40,826 bases of DNA from positions 1-40,826 of the forward strand of contig CALVYF010000009.1 of the NCBI GenBank assembly GCA_944372055.1, read 5' to 3'. This DNA comes from an uncultured Bacilli bacterium (GTDB taxonomy: Bacteria; Bacillota_I; Bacilli_A; RF39; UBA660). The position numbers were made by a program, and so were the translations under genes. Below the pieces are notes generated by a model, which saw only the letters and a program-made list of their open reading frames with translations, was not told where the DNA came from and did no database searches. Of this stretch, positions 24,674-32,866 are shown in pieces (the stretch's first letter is position 1; each line of letters opens with the position of its first letter).

Positions 24674-26023
24674 ATGCCATTAAAAACATTACCAAACAAC
24701 ATCGAAGCAGAAGAATCTGTATTAGGAGCGTGTTTTTTATCGAAATATGCTCTTCAAAAAGCCTGTGAAAGTTTAACTCCAGACTCTTTTTATGATGAAA
24801 AAAATGGTAAGATATTTGCTGCTATGAATGCATTAGTTGATGAGAAAACACCAATCGATATTACAACAGTAACAGGATACTTAAAGAAAAACAATCAACT
24901 AACAGAAATCGGAGGAGTAGAATACTTAACTGAAGTATTAAACTTTGTTCCAACAGCAAGCAATATTGATTATTATATAAAAAATGTAGAAGATGCATCT
25001 ATTTTAAGAAAGCTAATAGAGACAGCCACTGATATTGCATCAGAAGGATATAGAACTGATGAAACAGTAAATGAGATTTTAGATAATTCAGAAAAAAAGA
25101 TTTTAAATATTGTAAAAAATAGAAAATCAAGTGAGTTTAGATCAATAAAAGATATATTACAAAAAACACAATCGGATTTAGAAAGATTATCAGAACATAA
25201 AGGAGAAGTAACTGGACTAGCAACAGGATGGTATGACATAGACAAATTAACAACAGGTCTTCATCCTAACGAACTAATAATTATTGCCGCTCGTCCTGCC
25301 ATGGGAAAAACAGTATTTGCTTTAAATCTTGCCACCCATGCAGCTATGACACAAGATAAGTCAGTAGCCCTTTTTAACCTAGAAATGAGTGCTGAACAAT
25401 TAGCTATGCGTATTATTTCCTCATTAGGTCAAGTAGATGGATTTAAATTACGTACGGGAAATTTAATGAATACAGACTGGAAAAGAATCAATGAAGCAGT
25501 GTCCCAATTATCAAATACCAATTTAGTAATGGATGATACTCCAGGTATTACCATTGGAGAAATTAGAGCAAAATGTCGTAGACTAGCATCTAGTGAAAAA
25601 GGTTTAGCACTGGTAGTAATTGACTATTTACAGCTAATATCAGGAGGAAAAAACTACGGTGCCAATAGACAGCAAGAGGTCTCTGATATTTCAAGAAGTC
25701 TAAAGACATTAGCAATGGAATTACAAGTACCAGTAATTGCTTTATCTCAATTATCTCGTAGTGTAGAATCTCGTGAAGATAAAAGACCAATTATGAGTGA
25801 TTTACGTGAATCTGGATCTATTGAGCAAGATGCTGATATTGTAGCTTTCTTATATAGAGATGATTATTATAAAAAAGAAGCAAGAAATGAAGATAATACA
25901 AGTATAGTAGAATTAATTATAGGAAAACATCGTAATGGACCAACAGCAACCGTAGAACTATTATTTAAAAAAGATACATCAACTATGCTAAATTTAAGTA
26001 AAGGAAATAGGGGTGAAGAATAA
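24674..26023 (+). CDS. dnaB: Replicative DNA helicase DnaB (DnaC in Bacillus naming)
   Basis: 449 residues. The N-terminal domain starts LPNNIEAEESVLGACFLS. The RecA-like domain has Walker A ARPAMGKTVFALNLA near residue 206, VVIDYLQLISGG near 313 and VIALSQLSRSVESREDKRP near 350, and SDLRESGSIEQDADIVAFLY near 374. It is a normal-length hexameric helicase. It follows rplI by ten bases, as in Bacilli. Its TAA stop shares one base with the next ATG (TAATG). Confidence 0.97.
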   Translation: MPLKTLPNNIEAEESVLGACFLSKYALQKACESLTPDSFYDEKNGKIFAAMNALVDEKTPIDITTVTGYLKKNNQLTEIGGVEYLTEVLNFVPTASNIDYYIKNVEDASILRKLIETATDIASEGYRTDETVNEILDNSEKKILNIVKNRKSSEFRSIKDILQKTQSDLERLSEHKGEVTGLATGWYDIDKLTTGLHPNELIIIAARPAMGKTVFALNLATHAAMTQDKSVALFNLEMSAEQLAMRIISSLGQVDGFKLRTGNLMNTDWKRINEAVSQLSNTNLVMDDTPGITIGEIRAKCRRLASSEKGLALVVIDYLQLISGGKNYGANRQQEVSDISRSLKTLAMELQVPVIALSQLSRSVESREDKRPIMSDLRESGSIEQDADIVAFLYRDDYYKKEARNEDNTSIVELIIGKHRNGPTATVELLFKKDTSTMLNLSKGNRGEE

Positions 26024-27510
26024 TGAAAAACAAACTGACTAAGTTATTGGTAATAATGGTTTTAGGACTTACTCTTCCTTTGTTATCGGCTTATTCAACA
26101 CCAGCACCTAAAACAAGGTATCGTGTTTATCTACATGGAGAATCTATTGGATTAATTAAATCGAAAACAGAGTTAGAAAAGTATATCGATAAGAAACAAA
26201 ATCAAATAAAAGAGAAATTTGGTGTAGATAAAGTATATCTACCAGAAGACCTAGATATAGAAAAAGAAGTAACTTTTGATAATAATATTTCTAGTGTTAA
26301 AAAGATTTATAACAAGATTAAAGACATATCTCCATTTACTATCAAAGGCTATGCAATTACTATTGGAGCTGTAGATTCGCAAGCGGTTGATGGTACAAAA
26401 GTAAAAGGTAAAAAACAAACCATTTATGTATTAGATAAAAAAGTATTTGAAGAGGCAGTTGATAATATAGTTCATTCTTTTGTAGCAGAAGAGGATTATA
26501 ATAACTATGCAAAGGATACACAAGAAGAAATAAAAGATACAGGAAAAAAAGTAGATGAAATCTACATAGAAAATAAGATAACAATCAGTAAGAAAAATAT
26601 CCCTGTAGATAAAACAATCTATCAAGATACAAGTTCATTAAGTCGATATCTAATGTTTGGTACTACAAAAAGTCAACAAAAATATACAGTACAGGCAGGA
26701 GATACAATAGAACAAATATCATTTAATAATAAAATTTCAACTGAAGAATTCTTGATTGCTAACCCTAAATTTTCTAGTGCAAATACATTACTATATGCTG
26801 GGCAGACAGTAACTTTAGGAATACTAAAGCCTCAAATTAGTATTGTAGAAATTGATCATGTTGTATTTGATGAAGAAACAAATTATCAAACAGAAACACA
26901 ATATGATAACAACAAAGAAGTTGGTTATAGTGAGGTAAAACAAGCAGGTGTTAAAGGTATTACAAGAAAAACACAAAAGGTAAAGAAAATCAATGGAGCA
27001 ACAGTAGACGTAACTCCTGTCGGAAATGGTGAGGTATTAAAAGAACCAATCAATGAAATAGTAGTAAAAGGTGGTAAAAAATCTAGCTATTATGGTTATG
27101 GAGAAGCTATTGCTACTGCTGGAGAATGGGGATGGCCAGCAACATGCTCATCTGTTTCAAGCCCTTTTGGATATAGATGGGGAGTATTACATGACGGAAC
27201 AGATATTGCAGGATGTGGATATGGTTCAAATATCTTCGCAGCCCGTTCAGGAACCGTAGTACAATCATCATATAAATACGACAATGGAGAATTTATCACG
27301 ATTGACCACCATGACGGATATTATTCAATGTATGCACATATGGTATCAGGTTCAAGAAGAGTTAGAGTTGGTGACTATGTAGAAAAAGGACAGGTTATAG
27401 GAAGTATGGGAAGAACAGGAGCAGCAACAGGTGTCCACTTACACTTCTCAATTTGGCGAGGTTACCCATACCGTGGAGGAAGAGCTCTAAACGCAATGAG
27501 CTTCTACTAA
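26023..27510 (+). CDS. Secreted or membrane-anchored M23 endopeptidase with LysM and G5 domains
   Basis: 495 residues. An N-terminal hydrophobic segment (LTKLLVIMVLGLTLPLLSAY) is a signal or anchor. A LysM domain begins at KYTVQAGDTIEQISFNNKIS near residue 223. A G5 domain covers about 280-355 (VVFDEETNYQTETQYDNN onward). The peptidase M23 domain follows, with zinc ligands in LHDGTD (His near 390) and HLHFS (near 472), so the active site looks intact. Such enzymes cut peptidoglycan cross-bridges during growth or sporulation. Its coupling to dnaB and walJ suggests growth-linked expression. Confidence 0.9.
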   Translation: MKNKLTKLLVIMVLGLTLPLLSAYSTPAPKTRYRVYLHGESIGLIKSKTELEKYIDKKQNQIKEKFGVDKVYLPEDLDIEKEVTFDNNISSVKKIYNKIKDISPFTIKGYAITIGAVDSQAVDGTKVKGKKQTIYVLDKKVFEEAVDNIVHSFVAEEDYNNYAKDTQEEIKDTGKKVDEIYIENKITISKKNIPVDKTIYQDTSSLSRYLMFGTTKSQQKYTVQAGDTIEQISFNNKISTEEFLIANPKFSSANTLLYAGQTVTLGILKPQISIVEIDHVVFDEETNYQTETQYDNNKEVGYSEVKQAGVKGITRKTQKVKKINGATVDVTPVGNGEVLKEPINEIVVKGGKKSSYYGYGEAIATAGEWGWPATCSSVSSPFGYRWGVLHDGTDIAGCGYGSNIFAARSGTVVQSSYKYDNGEFITIDHHDGYYSMYAHMVSGSRRVRVGDYVEKGQVIGSMGRTGAATGVHLHFSIWRGYPYRGGRALNAMSFY

Positions 27511-27511
27511 A

Positions 27512-28267
27512 ATGAAAGTAAAAACAATAGCCAGCGGTTCAAAAGGAAATTGTTCAATAGTATTATGTAACAATACAAATATAATCATAGATATGGGAAT
27601 TTCCTACTTAACTCTTAAAAGGAGTTTAGAAGAAAATTCCCTTTCTTTTGAACAATTTTCAGGAATTTTAATTACACATAGTCATAAAGATCATATTAAT
27701 GGGTTAAAATCATTAATAAAGCATACCAACTTAATCGTATATATTCCAGAGAAAATGTATGAAGAACTAGAAGAGTATGTTCCAAAATATCGTTGCTCGT
27801 TCATAGATGATAATTTTCAAATACAAGACGTAGAAATAGAACTTATACATACTTCACATGATGCACCCTGTTCAGTAGGTTACATTATAACTTATAATGA
27901 TAAATCTCTTGTTTATGTAACAGATACAGGCTATATAAATAGAAAGTATTTAGCAAAAATGACAGAGAAAGATATCTATGTAATAGAAGCTAATCATGAT
28001 GAAATAATGCTAATGGATGGTCCATATCCAAGATTTTTAAAAGAAAGAGTAATTAGTGATAAAGGGCATTTATCTAATAAAACAACAGCAAAATATTTAA
28101 AAAAAATAATAGGAAAAAATACTAAATACATAGTATTAGCCCATCTAAGTGAAAAGAACAATACAGAAGCCAAAGCTTTAGAAGCAGTACACGAAGAATT
28201 AGGAGAGACAAAAACGCAGATACTAATTGCTAGACAATCAGAAGAAAGTCCAATGTTAGAGGTGTAA
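27512..28267 (+). CDS. walJ: Metallo-beta-lactamase fold hydrolase WalJ (YycJ)
   Basis: 251 residues. The opening MKVKTIASGSKGNCSIVLC and the metal-binding ITHSHKDHINGLKSL near residue 55 are typical of YycJ. Other conserved parts are HTSHDAPCSVGYII near 114, VTDTGYI near 139, IEANHD near 158 and GHLSN near 185. The family is tied to the WalRK cell-wall regulon and to a 5'-3' exonuclease activity. Here walRK themselves are not in the window. rlmH follows after one base. Confidence 0.92.
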   Translation: MKVKTIASGSKGNCSIVLCNNTNIIIDMGISYLTLKRSLEENSLSFEQFSGILITHSHKDHINGLKSLIKHTNLIVYIPEKMYEELEEYVPKYRCSFIDDNFQIQDVEIELIHTSHDAPCSVGYIITYNDKSLVYVTDTGYINRKYLAKMTEKDIYVIEANHDEIMLMDGPYPRFLKERVISDKGHLSNKTTAKYLKKIIGKNTKYIVLAHLSEKNNTEAKALEAVHEELGETKTQILIARQSEESPMLEV

Positions 28268-28268
28268 T

Positions 28269-28724
28269 ATGATAAAAATAATTACTGTAGGATCGTTAAA
28301 AGAAAGATATTTAAAAGAAGCTATAGAAGAATATCAAAAAAGAATAAAAAAATATACAGATATAGAAATAATTGAAGTAAAAGATGAAGGTCTATTACCA
28401 CCTATGCAAGCAATGGAAAAAGAGTCAGAAAAAATTAAAAAGCATATATCAGAAAAAGAGTATATAATTACTTTAGAAATTGAAGGAAAACAATTTACTT
28501 CAGAAGAATTCTCGAGAAAAATAGAAGATATTCAAATGATTAATAGTAACATTACATTTATTATAGGTGGAAGTTATGGAATTGATCAAAATATAAAAGA
28601 AAAAGCAAAGACTCATCTTTCTTTTTCAAAAATGACTTTTCCACACCAATTATTTAGAGTATTATTGCTAGAACAAATATATAGAGCATTTAAAATAATG
28701 AATAACGAAAGTTATCATAAATAA
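28269..28724 (+). CDS. rlmH: 23S rRNA (pseudouridine-1915-N3)-methyltransferase RlmH
   Basis: 151 residues, SPOUT family. LKERYLKEAIEEYQKRIKKY near the N-terminus, ITFIIGGSYGID near 95 (usually GGxxG) and the end QIYRAFKIMNNESYHK match RlmH. It methylates helix 69 of 23S rRNA. It is in the walJ-rlmH pairing common in Bacilli. A single TTTTCCACA at 28637 is not near other DnaA boxes. Confidence 0.95.
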   Translation: MIKIITVGSLKERYLKEAIEEYQKRIKKYTDIEIIEVKDEGLLPPMQAMEKESEKIKKHISEKEYIITLEIEGKQFTSEEFSRKIEDIQMINSNITFIIGGSYGIDQNIKEKAKTHLSFSKMTFPHQLFRVLLLEQIYRAFKIMNNESYHK

Positions 28725-28742
28725 AAAGAAAAGAGGCAAAAT

Positions 28743-29405
28743 ATGATAGGTAATAGCTGGGATGAACTATTAAAACAAGAATATCAAAAAGAATACTTTA
28801 AGAATTTAATGGACTTTATTAAAGAAGAATATAAAACAAAAACTGTATACCCTAAACAAAGTGATGTTTTTAATGCCTTTCGTTATACAGATTTTGACAA
28901 TGTAAAAGTTGTAATATTAGGTCAAGATCCATATCATGGACCAAATCAAGCCGAAGGACTATCTTTTTCTGTAAGTAACGAAGTATTAAAACCACCATCT
29001 TTAAAAAACATTTTTAAGGAGCTAGAAAGTGATTTGGGAATACCATTTCCAAAACATAACTCACTTAAGCCCTGGGCAAAAGAAGGAGTCCTACTATTAA
29101 ATGCAGTATTAACAGTAGAAGCCCATACTCCAACATCTCATAAAGACCATGGCTGGGAACAATTCACTGATCAAGTAATCGAGATAATAAATAAAAAAAC
29201 TACCCCTGTAGTATTTATATTGTGGGGAAGTTATGCTAGAGCTAAGAAAAAATTAATAACCAATCCTATTCATTATGTAATTGAATCAGCCCATCCTTCA
29301 CCATTTTCAGCATATAATGGATTCTTCGGTAGTAAGCCATTTTCAAAGGCAAATGAATTTCTAAAAAGTAAAGGATTAAAAGAAATAAATTGGTGCATAG
29401 AATAA
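28743..29405 (+). CDS. ung: Uracil-DNA glycosylase (family 1)
   Basis: 220 residues. The water-activating motif GQDPYHGPNQAEGLSFSV lies near residue 60, with Asp62 as the catalytic acid. LLNAVLTVEAHTPTSHKDHG near 118 and HPSPFSAYNGFFG near 183 (leucine loop and catalytic histidine) are complete. It removes uracil from DNA. The gene ends the plus-strand run at a shared terminator with the convergent pta. Confidence 0.96.
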   Translation: MIGNSWDELLKQEYQKEYFKNLMDFIKEEYKTKTVYPKQSDVFNAFRYTDFDNVKVVILGQDPYHGPNQAEGLSFSVSNEVLKPPSLKNIFKELESDLGIPFPKHNSLKPWAKEGVLLLNAVLTVEAHTPTSHKDHGWEQFTDQVIEIINKKTTPVVFILWGSYARAKKKLITNPIHYVIESAHPSPFSAYNGFFGSKPFSKANEFLKSKGLKEINWCIE

Positions 29406-29438
29406 AAAAGAAGATTTAAAAAATTAAACCTTCTTTTT
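29405..29438. terminator. Bidirectional terminator between ung and pta
   Basis: AAAAAGAAG (29405-29413) pairs perfectly with CTTCTTTTT (29430-29438), with an inner TTTAA/TTAAA stem after one mismatch and an AAAA loop. It overlaps the end of both convergent genes. Confidence 0.8.
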
Positions 29439-30428
29439 ATTTTGTGCTTGAACAGCAGTGATAGCTACAACACCAACGATATCATCAGCAGAGCATCCAC
29501 GAGATAAATCATTGACTGGAGCAGCAATACCTTGTGTAACAGGTCCATAAGCTTCCGCTTTGGCAAGTCTTTGAACTAGTTTATATCCAATATTACCAGC
29601 ATCTAAATCAGGGAAAACTAATACGTTAGCACGTCCAGCAACTGGACTATGAGGCGCTTTAGAAGCTGCAACTTCTGGAACAATAGCAGCATCTAATTGT
29701 AATTCCCCATCAATTTTATATTGTGGATAATTTTCTTTTGCAATCTTTACAGCTTCAATCACTTTATCAACATCAGGATGAGAAGCACTTCCCATAGTAG
29801 AATGAGATAACATTGCAACAATAGGCTCTTTTTGAACTAATAATTGGAATGTTTCTGCACTAGATGCAGCAATAGCAGCCAATCTTTCTGGAGTAGGATT
29901 TTGCTCTAAACCACTATCTGCAAAAATAAAGGTTCCATGTTCACCATAATTACAATTTGGAACAACCATTAAGAAAAATGCTGAAACCAACATAGTACCT
30001 GGCTTAGTCTTTATAATTTGTAAAGCTGGTCTCAAAGTATTTGCAGTTGAATGACATGCTCCACTAACAACACCATCAGCTTTACCTGTTTTAACTAACA
30101 TACATGCATAATACATATAGTCTTCTAATAATAATTTCTTTGCCGCTTCATGGGTAAGCCCTTTGTTTTTACGAATTTCTACTAACTTTTCGATAAATTC
30201 ATCAGTGAGAGGAGAAGTAAAAGGATTAATAATAGTAGCTTTACTAATATCAAACCCTTTTCCTTTTTCTTCGATATCTTCCTCTTTACCAATTAGTATA
30301 ATATTTGCAATATCATCTTTTAATATTTTCTCTGTAGCCTCCATAATACGGCGATCCATTGTTTCTGGTAAAACAATCGTCTTTTTTTCTTTTTTTGCTC
30401 TTTCTTTTATATTATCAATAAATGACAT
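29424..30428 (-). CDS. pta: Phosphate acetyltransferase
   Basis: 334 residues, the short single-domain form. IVLPETMDRRIMEATEKIL near the N-terminus, KADGVVSGACHSTANTLRPA near 117, FADSGLEQNPTPERLAAIA near 168 and VFPDLDAGNIGYKLVQRLA near 270 are typical. It interconverts acetyl-CoA and acetyl phosphate and, with an acetate kinase not in this window, yields ATP in fermentation. It lies against the replication direction, 14 bases after the LemA-family gene and with AGAAGG before the ATG, so the two may be co-transcribed. Confidence 0.95.
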   Translation of the reverse strand: MSFIDNIKERAKKEKKTIVLPETMDRRIMEATEKILKDDIANIILIGKEEDIEEKGKGFDISKATIINPFTSPLTDEFIEKLVEIRKNKGLTHEAAKKLLLEDYMYYACMLVKTGKADGVVSGACHSTANTLRPALQIIKTKPGTMLVSAFFLMVVPNCNYGEHGTFIFADSGLEQNPTPERLAAIAASSAETFQLLVQKEPIVAMLSHSTMGSASHPDVDKVIEAVKIAKENYPQYKIDGELQLDAAIVPEVAASKAPHSPVAGRANVLVFPDLDAGNIGYKLVQRLAKAEAYGPVTQGIAAPVNDLSRGCSADDIVGVVAITAVQAQNKKKV

Positions 30429-30442
30429 ATTAAACCTTCTTT

Positions 30443-30976
30443 CTAATTATCTTTTAAAATTTCATAAACTTCTCTTTTTTCATGATTATAGAATTCCTTT
30501 TTCTTATATCCAAAAAATAATCGAATAATATTAGAAGGAAAAGATACAATAAGCTGATTAAATGTAACAACAGTATCATTATAAAATTTAATCGCAGCAA
30601 CTAAATCGATTTCATTAGTATTTAAATCTTCAATAATATGAACTAAAGATTCGCTTTTAAAAAGCTTTTCATTATCATCTAAAGTTTGAAATAATTCATT
30701 ATAGCCTTTTTTTAATAAATCGTTTAATTCAAAATGATTTAAATCTATGATAGTTTCGCTATCTAGCTGCTCTAAAAATTCTTCTAATTTTAATTCTTTA
30801 GCAATCACTTGTTTAGCTCTTTTAAGTAAATCTAATTTTCTCTGTAAAAATAAGTCTATATTATTTTCTGCTTCTTCCATTTTAATAATAGAAATTTGAA
30901 ATTTATTATGAAATAAAATAAAAATAATTCCAATCAAAGCAAGCACAATAACACCAGCCAAAACAACTTCTATCAT
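30443..30976 (-). CDS. LemA family membrane-anchored protein
   Basis: About 177 residues. One N-terminal membrane helix (VVLAGVIVLALIGIIFILF) is followed by helical segments. NNIDLFLQRKLDLLKRAKQ resembles the LemA NRIDVQLKRRxDLIP block, and FYNDTVVTFNQLIVSFPSN then IIRLFFGYKKKEFY matches the YNxxVxxYNxxIxxFPxN..FGFKxxxFF end. The role of the family is not settled. Two adjacent ATGs are possible; the second (30976) is better spaced from GAGGTG. Its own promoter is near 30997. Confidence 0.82.
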   Translation of the reverse strand: MIEVVLAGVIVLALIGIIFILFHNKFQISIIKMEEAENNIDLFLQRKLDLLKRAKQVIAKELKLEEFLEQLDSETIIDLNHFELNDLLKKGYNELFQTLDDNEKLFKSESLVHIIEDLNTNEIDLVAAIKFYNDTVVTFNQLIVSFPSNIIRLFFGYKKKEFYNHEKREVYEILKDN

Positions 30977-30996
30977 CATATCACCTCATTATTATC

Positions 30997-31005
30997 ATTA
31001 TATCA
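30997..31005 (-). promoter_or_regulatory. Extended -10 promoter of the LemA-family gene and pta
   Basis: The minus strand reads TGATATAAT about 20 bases upstream of the gene, with a T-rich upstream region and no clear -35. Confidence 0.5.
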
Positions 31006-31041
31006 AACAAAAGAATAAAAAGAAATAATACAATAATAAAA

Positions 31042-31057
31042 CCAAGAAAATTCTTGG
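31042..31057 (-). terminator. Terminator after the 574-residue gene
   Basis: CCAAGAA and TTCTTGG form a perfect 7-bp stem directly after the stop; on the minus strand it is followed by TTTTATT. It separates this gene from the LemA-family gene. Confidence 0.7.
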
Positions 31058-31059
31058 CT

Positions 31060-32784
31060 TTATTTTTTACAATATGTTTTAATTTTTTCTCTACTGTTTT
31101 CTATTTCTTGTTCAGTCATTACTCCTTGATATCTACTTTCTTCTTTAGAATAAATAGGTAAATCTTGAATGATTTGATTTTTCTTCAAACTATAAGTAGT
31201 ATTAGACGGAACACTTGGTGAAATAAAACCTAATTTAATTTGTGATGTTCTAATTTCATCTTCATCCATAACACCATGAAATCTACTAGGTTCCATCGAA
31301 TTGATTGGTAAATCTTGAATGATTTGATCTTTTGTTAAATGATAAATAAAAGGATTGGATTTAGTACTTTTATCTTCTAATAATTTTGTACCCTCTGTAT
31401 TAAAAAGCTTAGTAAAATCTTGTTTTGTTTGACCTTTACCATTATTTTTAGAAGTTTCTTTCTTGCTTTCTTTTTTGTTTTTTCTAGCAAAAAGTTTACT
31501 AAATAAAGATTTATCTTTCTTAGTCATACAAAAAGTAGTAGTATCTATTCCTTTTTCATCTGCCATCTTTAAAATTCCTTGTTGGAAAAAAGATTTAGTT
31601 TTTGGATAATTCTTCGTAATATTTTGTAATGTTTTAGATAAAGAACGCTCTAAATTTTGATGAGAAATAGTAAGTTCACCTTTATGAACATTTTTTCTCG
31701 AAAAGAATCTTCTCTTTCTCCCCGGAACAACAACATCATCAAATTTAAAACTTTTATTTTTTATTCCTTTTAGCAATTCCTCTTTTACACTAGAAAAGAT
31801 AGAATTTAAAAAATTTTTATTTTTTAAGTCACGAGGTTTAAGATTATAGTATTCTTTTAATTGTTTTCTACCAATTTTTGATAAGTAATCAATTTGGTTT
31901 TCAACAACATTAGAGCTTGCTAAATCAACAACACTTACTTTTTCTTTTTCATCATCATCTACTGGCAGTTCAGGTTGATTAGCAATCATTTTTTTAAACT
32001 CTTTTGAAAGAATAAGATGATTATACTGTTCAGTATCTCTACTCTTCGCTACCTCAGCAGATTCATATCCAATCCATCCGTCTACACTACCACAGAAAAC
32101 AGGAGGATGATAAATATGGGCTTTTAAATCTTTATCTTCTTTTATAATTTCTTGTAATATTTGATAATAGTCAAGAAGATGTTTAGAATCAGAACGAATA
32201 GTAAATGATTTATCATTTCTAAATCTAGTTTGCATTTCGAATAAATAAGGTAAATCTTTATCTTCACATTTATCTAAAAATTTACTAGCAAATTTATGAA
32301 GATATTCCAAATCTACATTCACATATAAAACATGTTCAACCTCAAAAGGTGTAGGATGCATGTTGCCATCTTCCTCATGAATATCAACAGAACTAATCTG
32401 TAGACTCTCTTTTGAAACATCAAGAAACTTATTTAGATATTCTGTTTTTCTTTTATGAGGAAAAGCAGCAACAGCATCTTTCCAAGTTGTAACATCACCG
32501 ATATTCTTAAAGTGTTGTTGTAAAGAATACAAAGGACTAGTATTAGAAATTTCTCTTGTAGTTAAATGTTTTTTCCAATAATTAAAAACTTTAGCATAAA
32601 ATTCATTCAAATCATCTGGAGTAAAAACATGACTTCCCTTTGCATAGACATTGCTGACATCACCTTGATAATTATTGTCTAAAAAGTTATGACTTGCATA
32701 AGCCTCAATCAATGAGTCAAAATTACTTTCATCAAGAATTGGATTTTGAATCTTTTTATAAAAATCTTCTAAATTAGTTATCAT
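31060..32784 (-). CDS. Uncharacterised 574-residue protein with duplicated C-terminal motif
   Basis: I do not recognise this protein. No signal peptide or membrane span is seen, so it is probably cytoplasmic. Residues about 150-260 (VLYVNVDLEYLHKFASKFLD ... FTIRSDSKHLLDYYQIL ... HPPVFCGSVDGWIGYESAEV) have the rhythm of HopA1-like effector domains, a weak resemblance only. A basic stretch KRRFFSRKN lies near 360 and a lysine-rich linker near 430-460. The C-terminus repeats a 40-residue unit, 482-521 and 532-571, sharing QIIQDLPI, then SR(F/Y)xGVM and a glutamate-rich helix. The strong promoter at 32812-32840 and flanking terminators make it a single-gene unit. GGGGG precedes the ATG. It lies against the replication direction between the PBP and LemA genes. 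Confidence 0.8.
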   Translation of the reverse strand: MITNLEDFYKKIQNPILDESNFDSLIEAYASHNFLDNNYQGDVSNVYAKGSHVFTPDDLNEFYAKVFNYWKKHLTTREISNTSPLYSLQQHFKNIGDVTTWKDAVAAFPHKRKTEYLNKFLDVSKESLQISSVDIHEEDGNMHPTPFEVEHVLYVNVDLEYLHKFASKFLDKCEDKDLPYLFEMQTRFRNDKSFTIRSDSKHLLDYYQILQEIIKEDKDLKAHIYHPPVFCGSVDGWIGYESAEVAKSRDTEQYNHLILSKEFKKMIANQPELPVDDDEKEKVSVVDLASSNVVENQIDYLSKIGRKQLKEYYNLKPRDLKNKNFLNSIFSSVKEELLKGIKNKSFKFDDVVVPGRKRRFFSRKNVHKGELTISHQNLERSLSKTLQNITKNYPKTKSFFQQGILKMADEKGIDTTTFCMTKKDKSLFSKLFARKNKKESKKETSKNNGKGQTKQDFTKLFNTEGTKLLEDKSTKSNPFIYHLTKDQIIQDLPINSMEPSRFHGVMDEDEIRTSQIKLGFISPSVPSNTTYSLKKNQIIQDLPIYSKEESRYQGVMTEQEIENSREKIKTYCKK

Positions 32785-32811
32785 AATAATCCCCCTATAA
32801 ATAACGCGTAT

Positions 32812-32840
32812 AGTATATCAAAAAAAAGAGAAAATGTCAA
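32812..32840 (-). promoter_or_regulatory. Strong promoter of the 574-residue gene, embedded in the upstream terminator
   Basis: On the minus strand TTGACA (32840-32835), a 17-base spacer and TATACT (32817-32812) with an extended TGA. The -35 hexamer is part of the downstream arm of the PBP terminator stem, and the spacer contains its T tract. Confidence 0.8.
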
Positions 32841-32866
32841 TCAATTAAGCCGGTTTGACATTTTCT
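32820..32866 (-). terminator. Terminator of the penicillin-binding protein gene
   Basis: On the minus strand AGAAAATGTCA (32866-32856, inside the last codons of the gene) pairs perfectly over 11 bp with TGACATTTTCT (32839-32829) and is followed by C and eight T. The stop codon lies in the loop. Confidence 0.85.
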
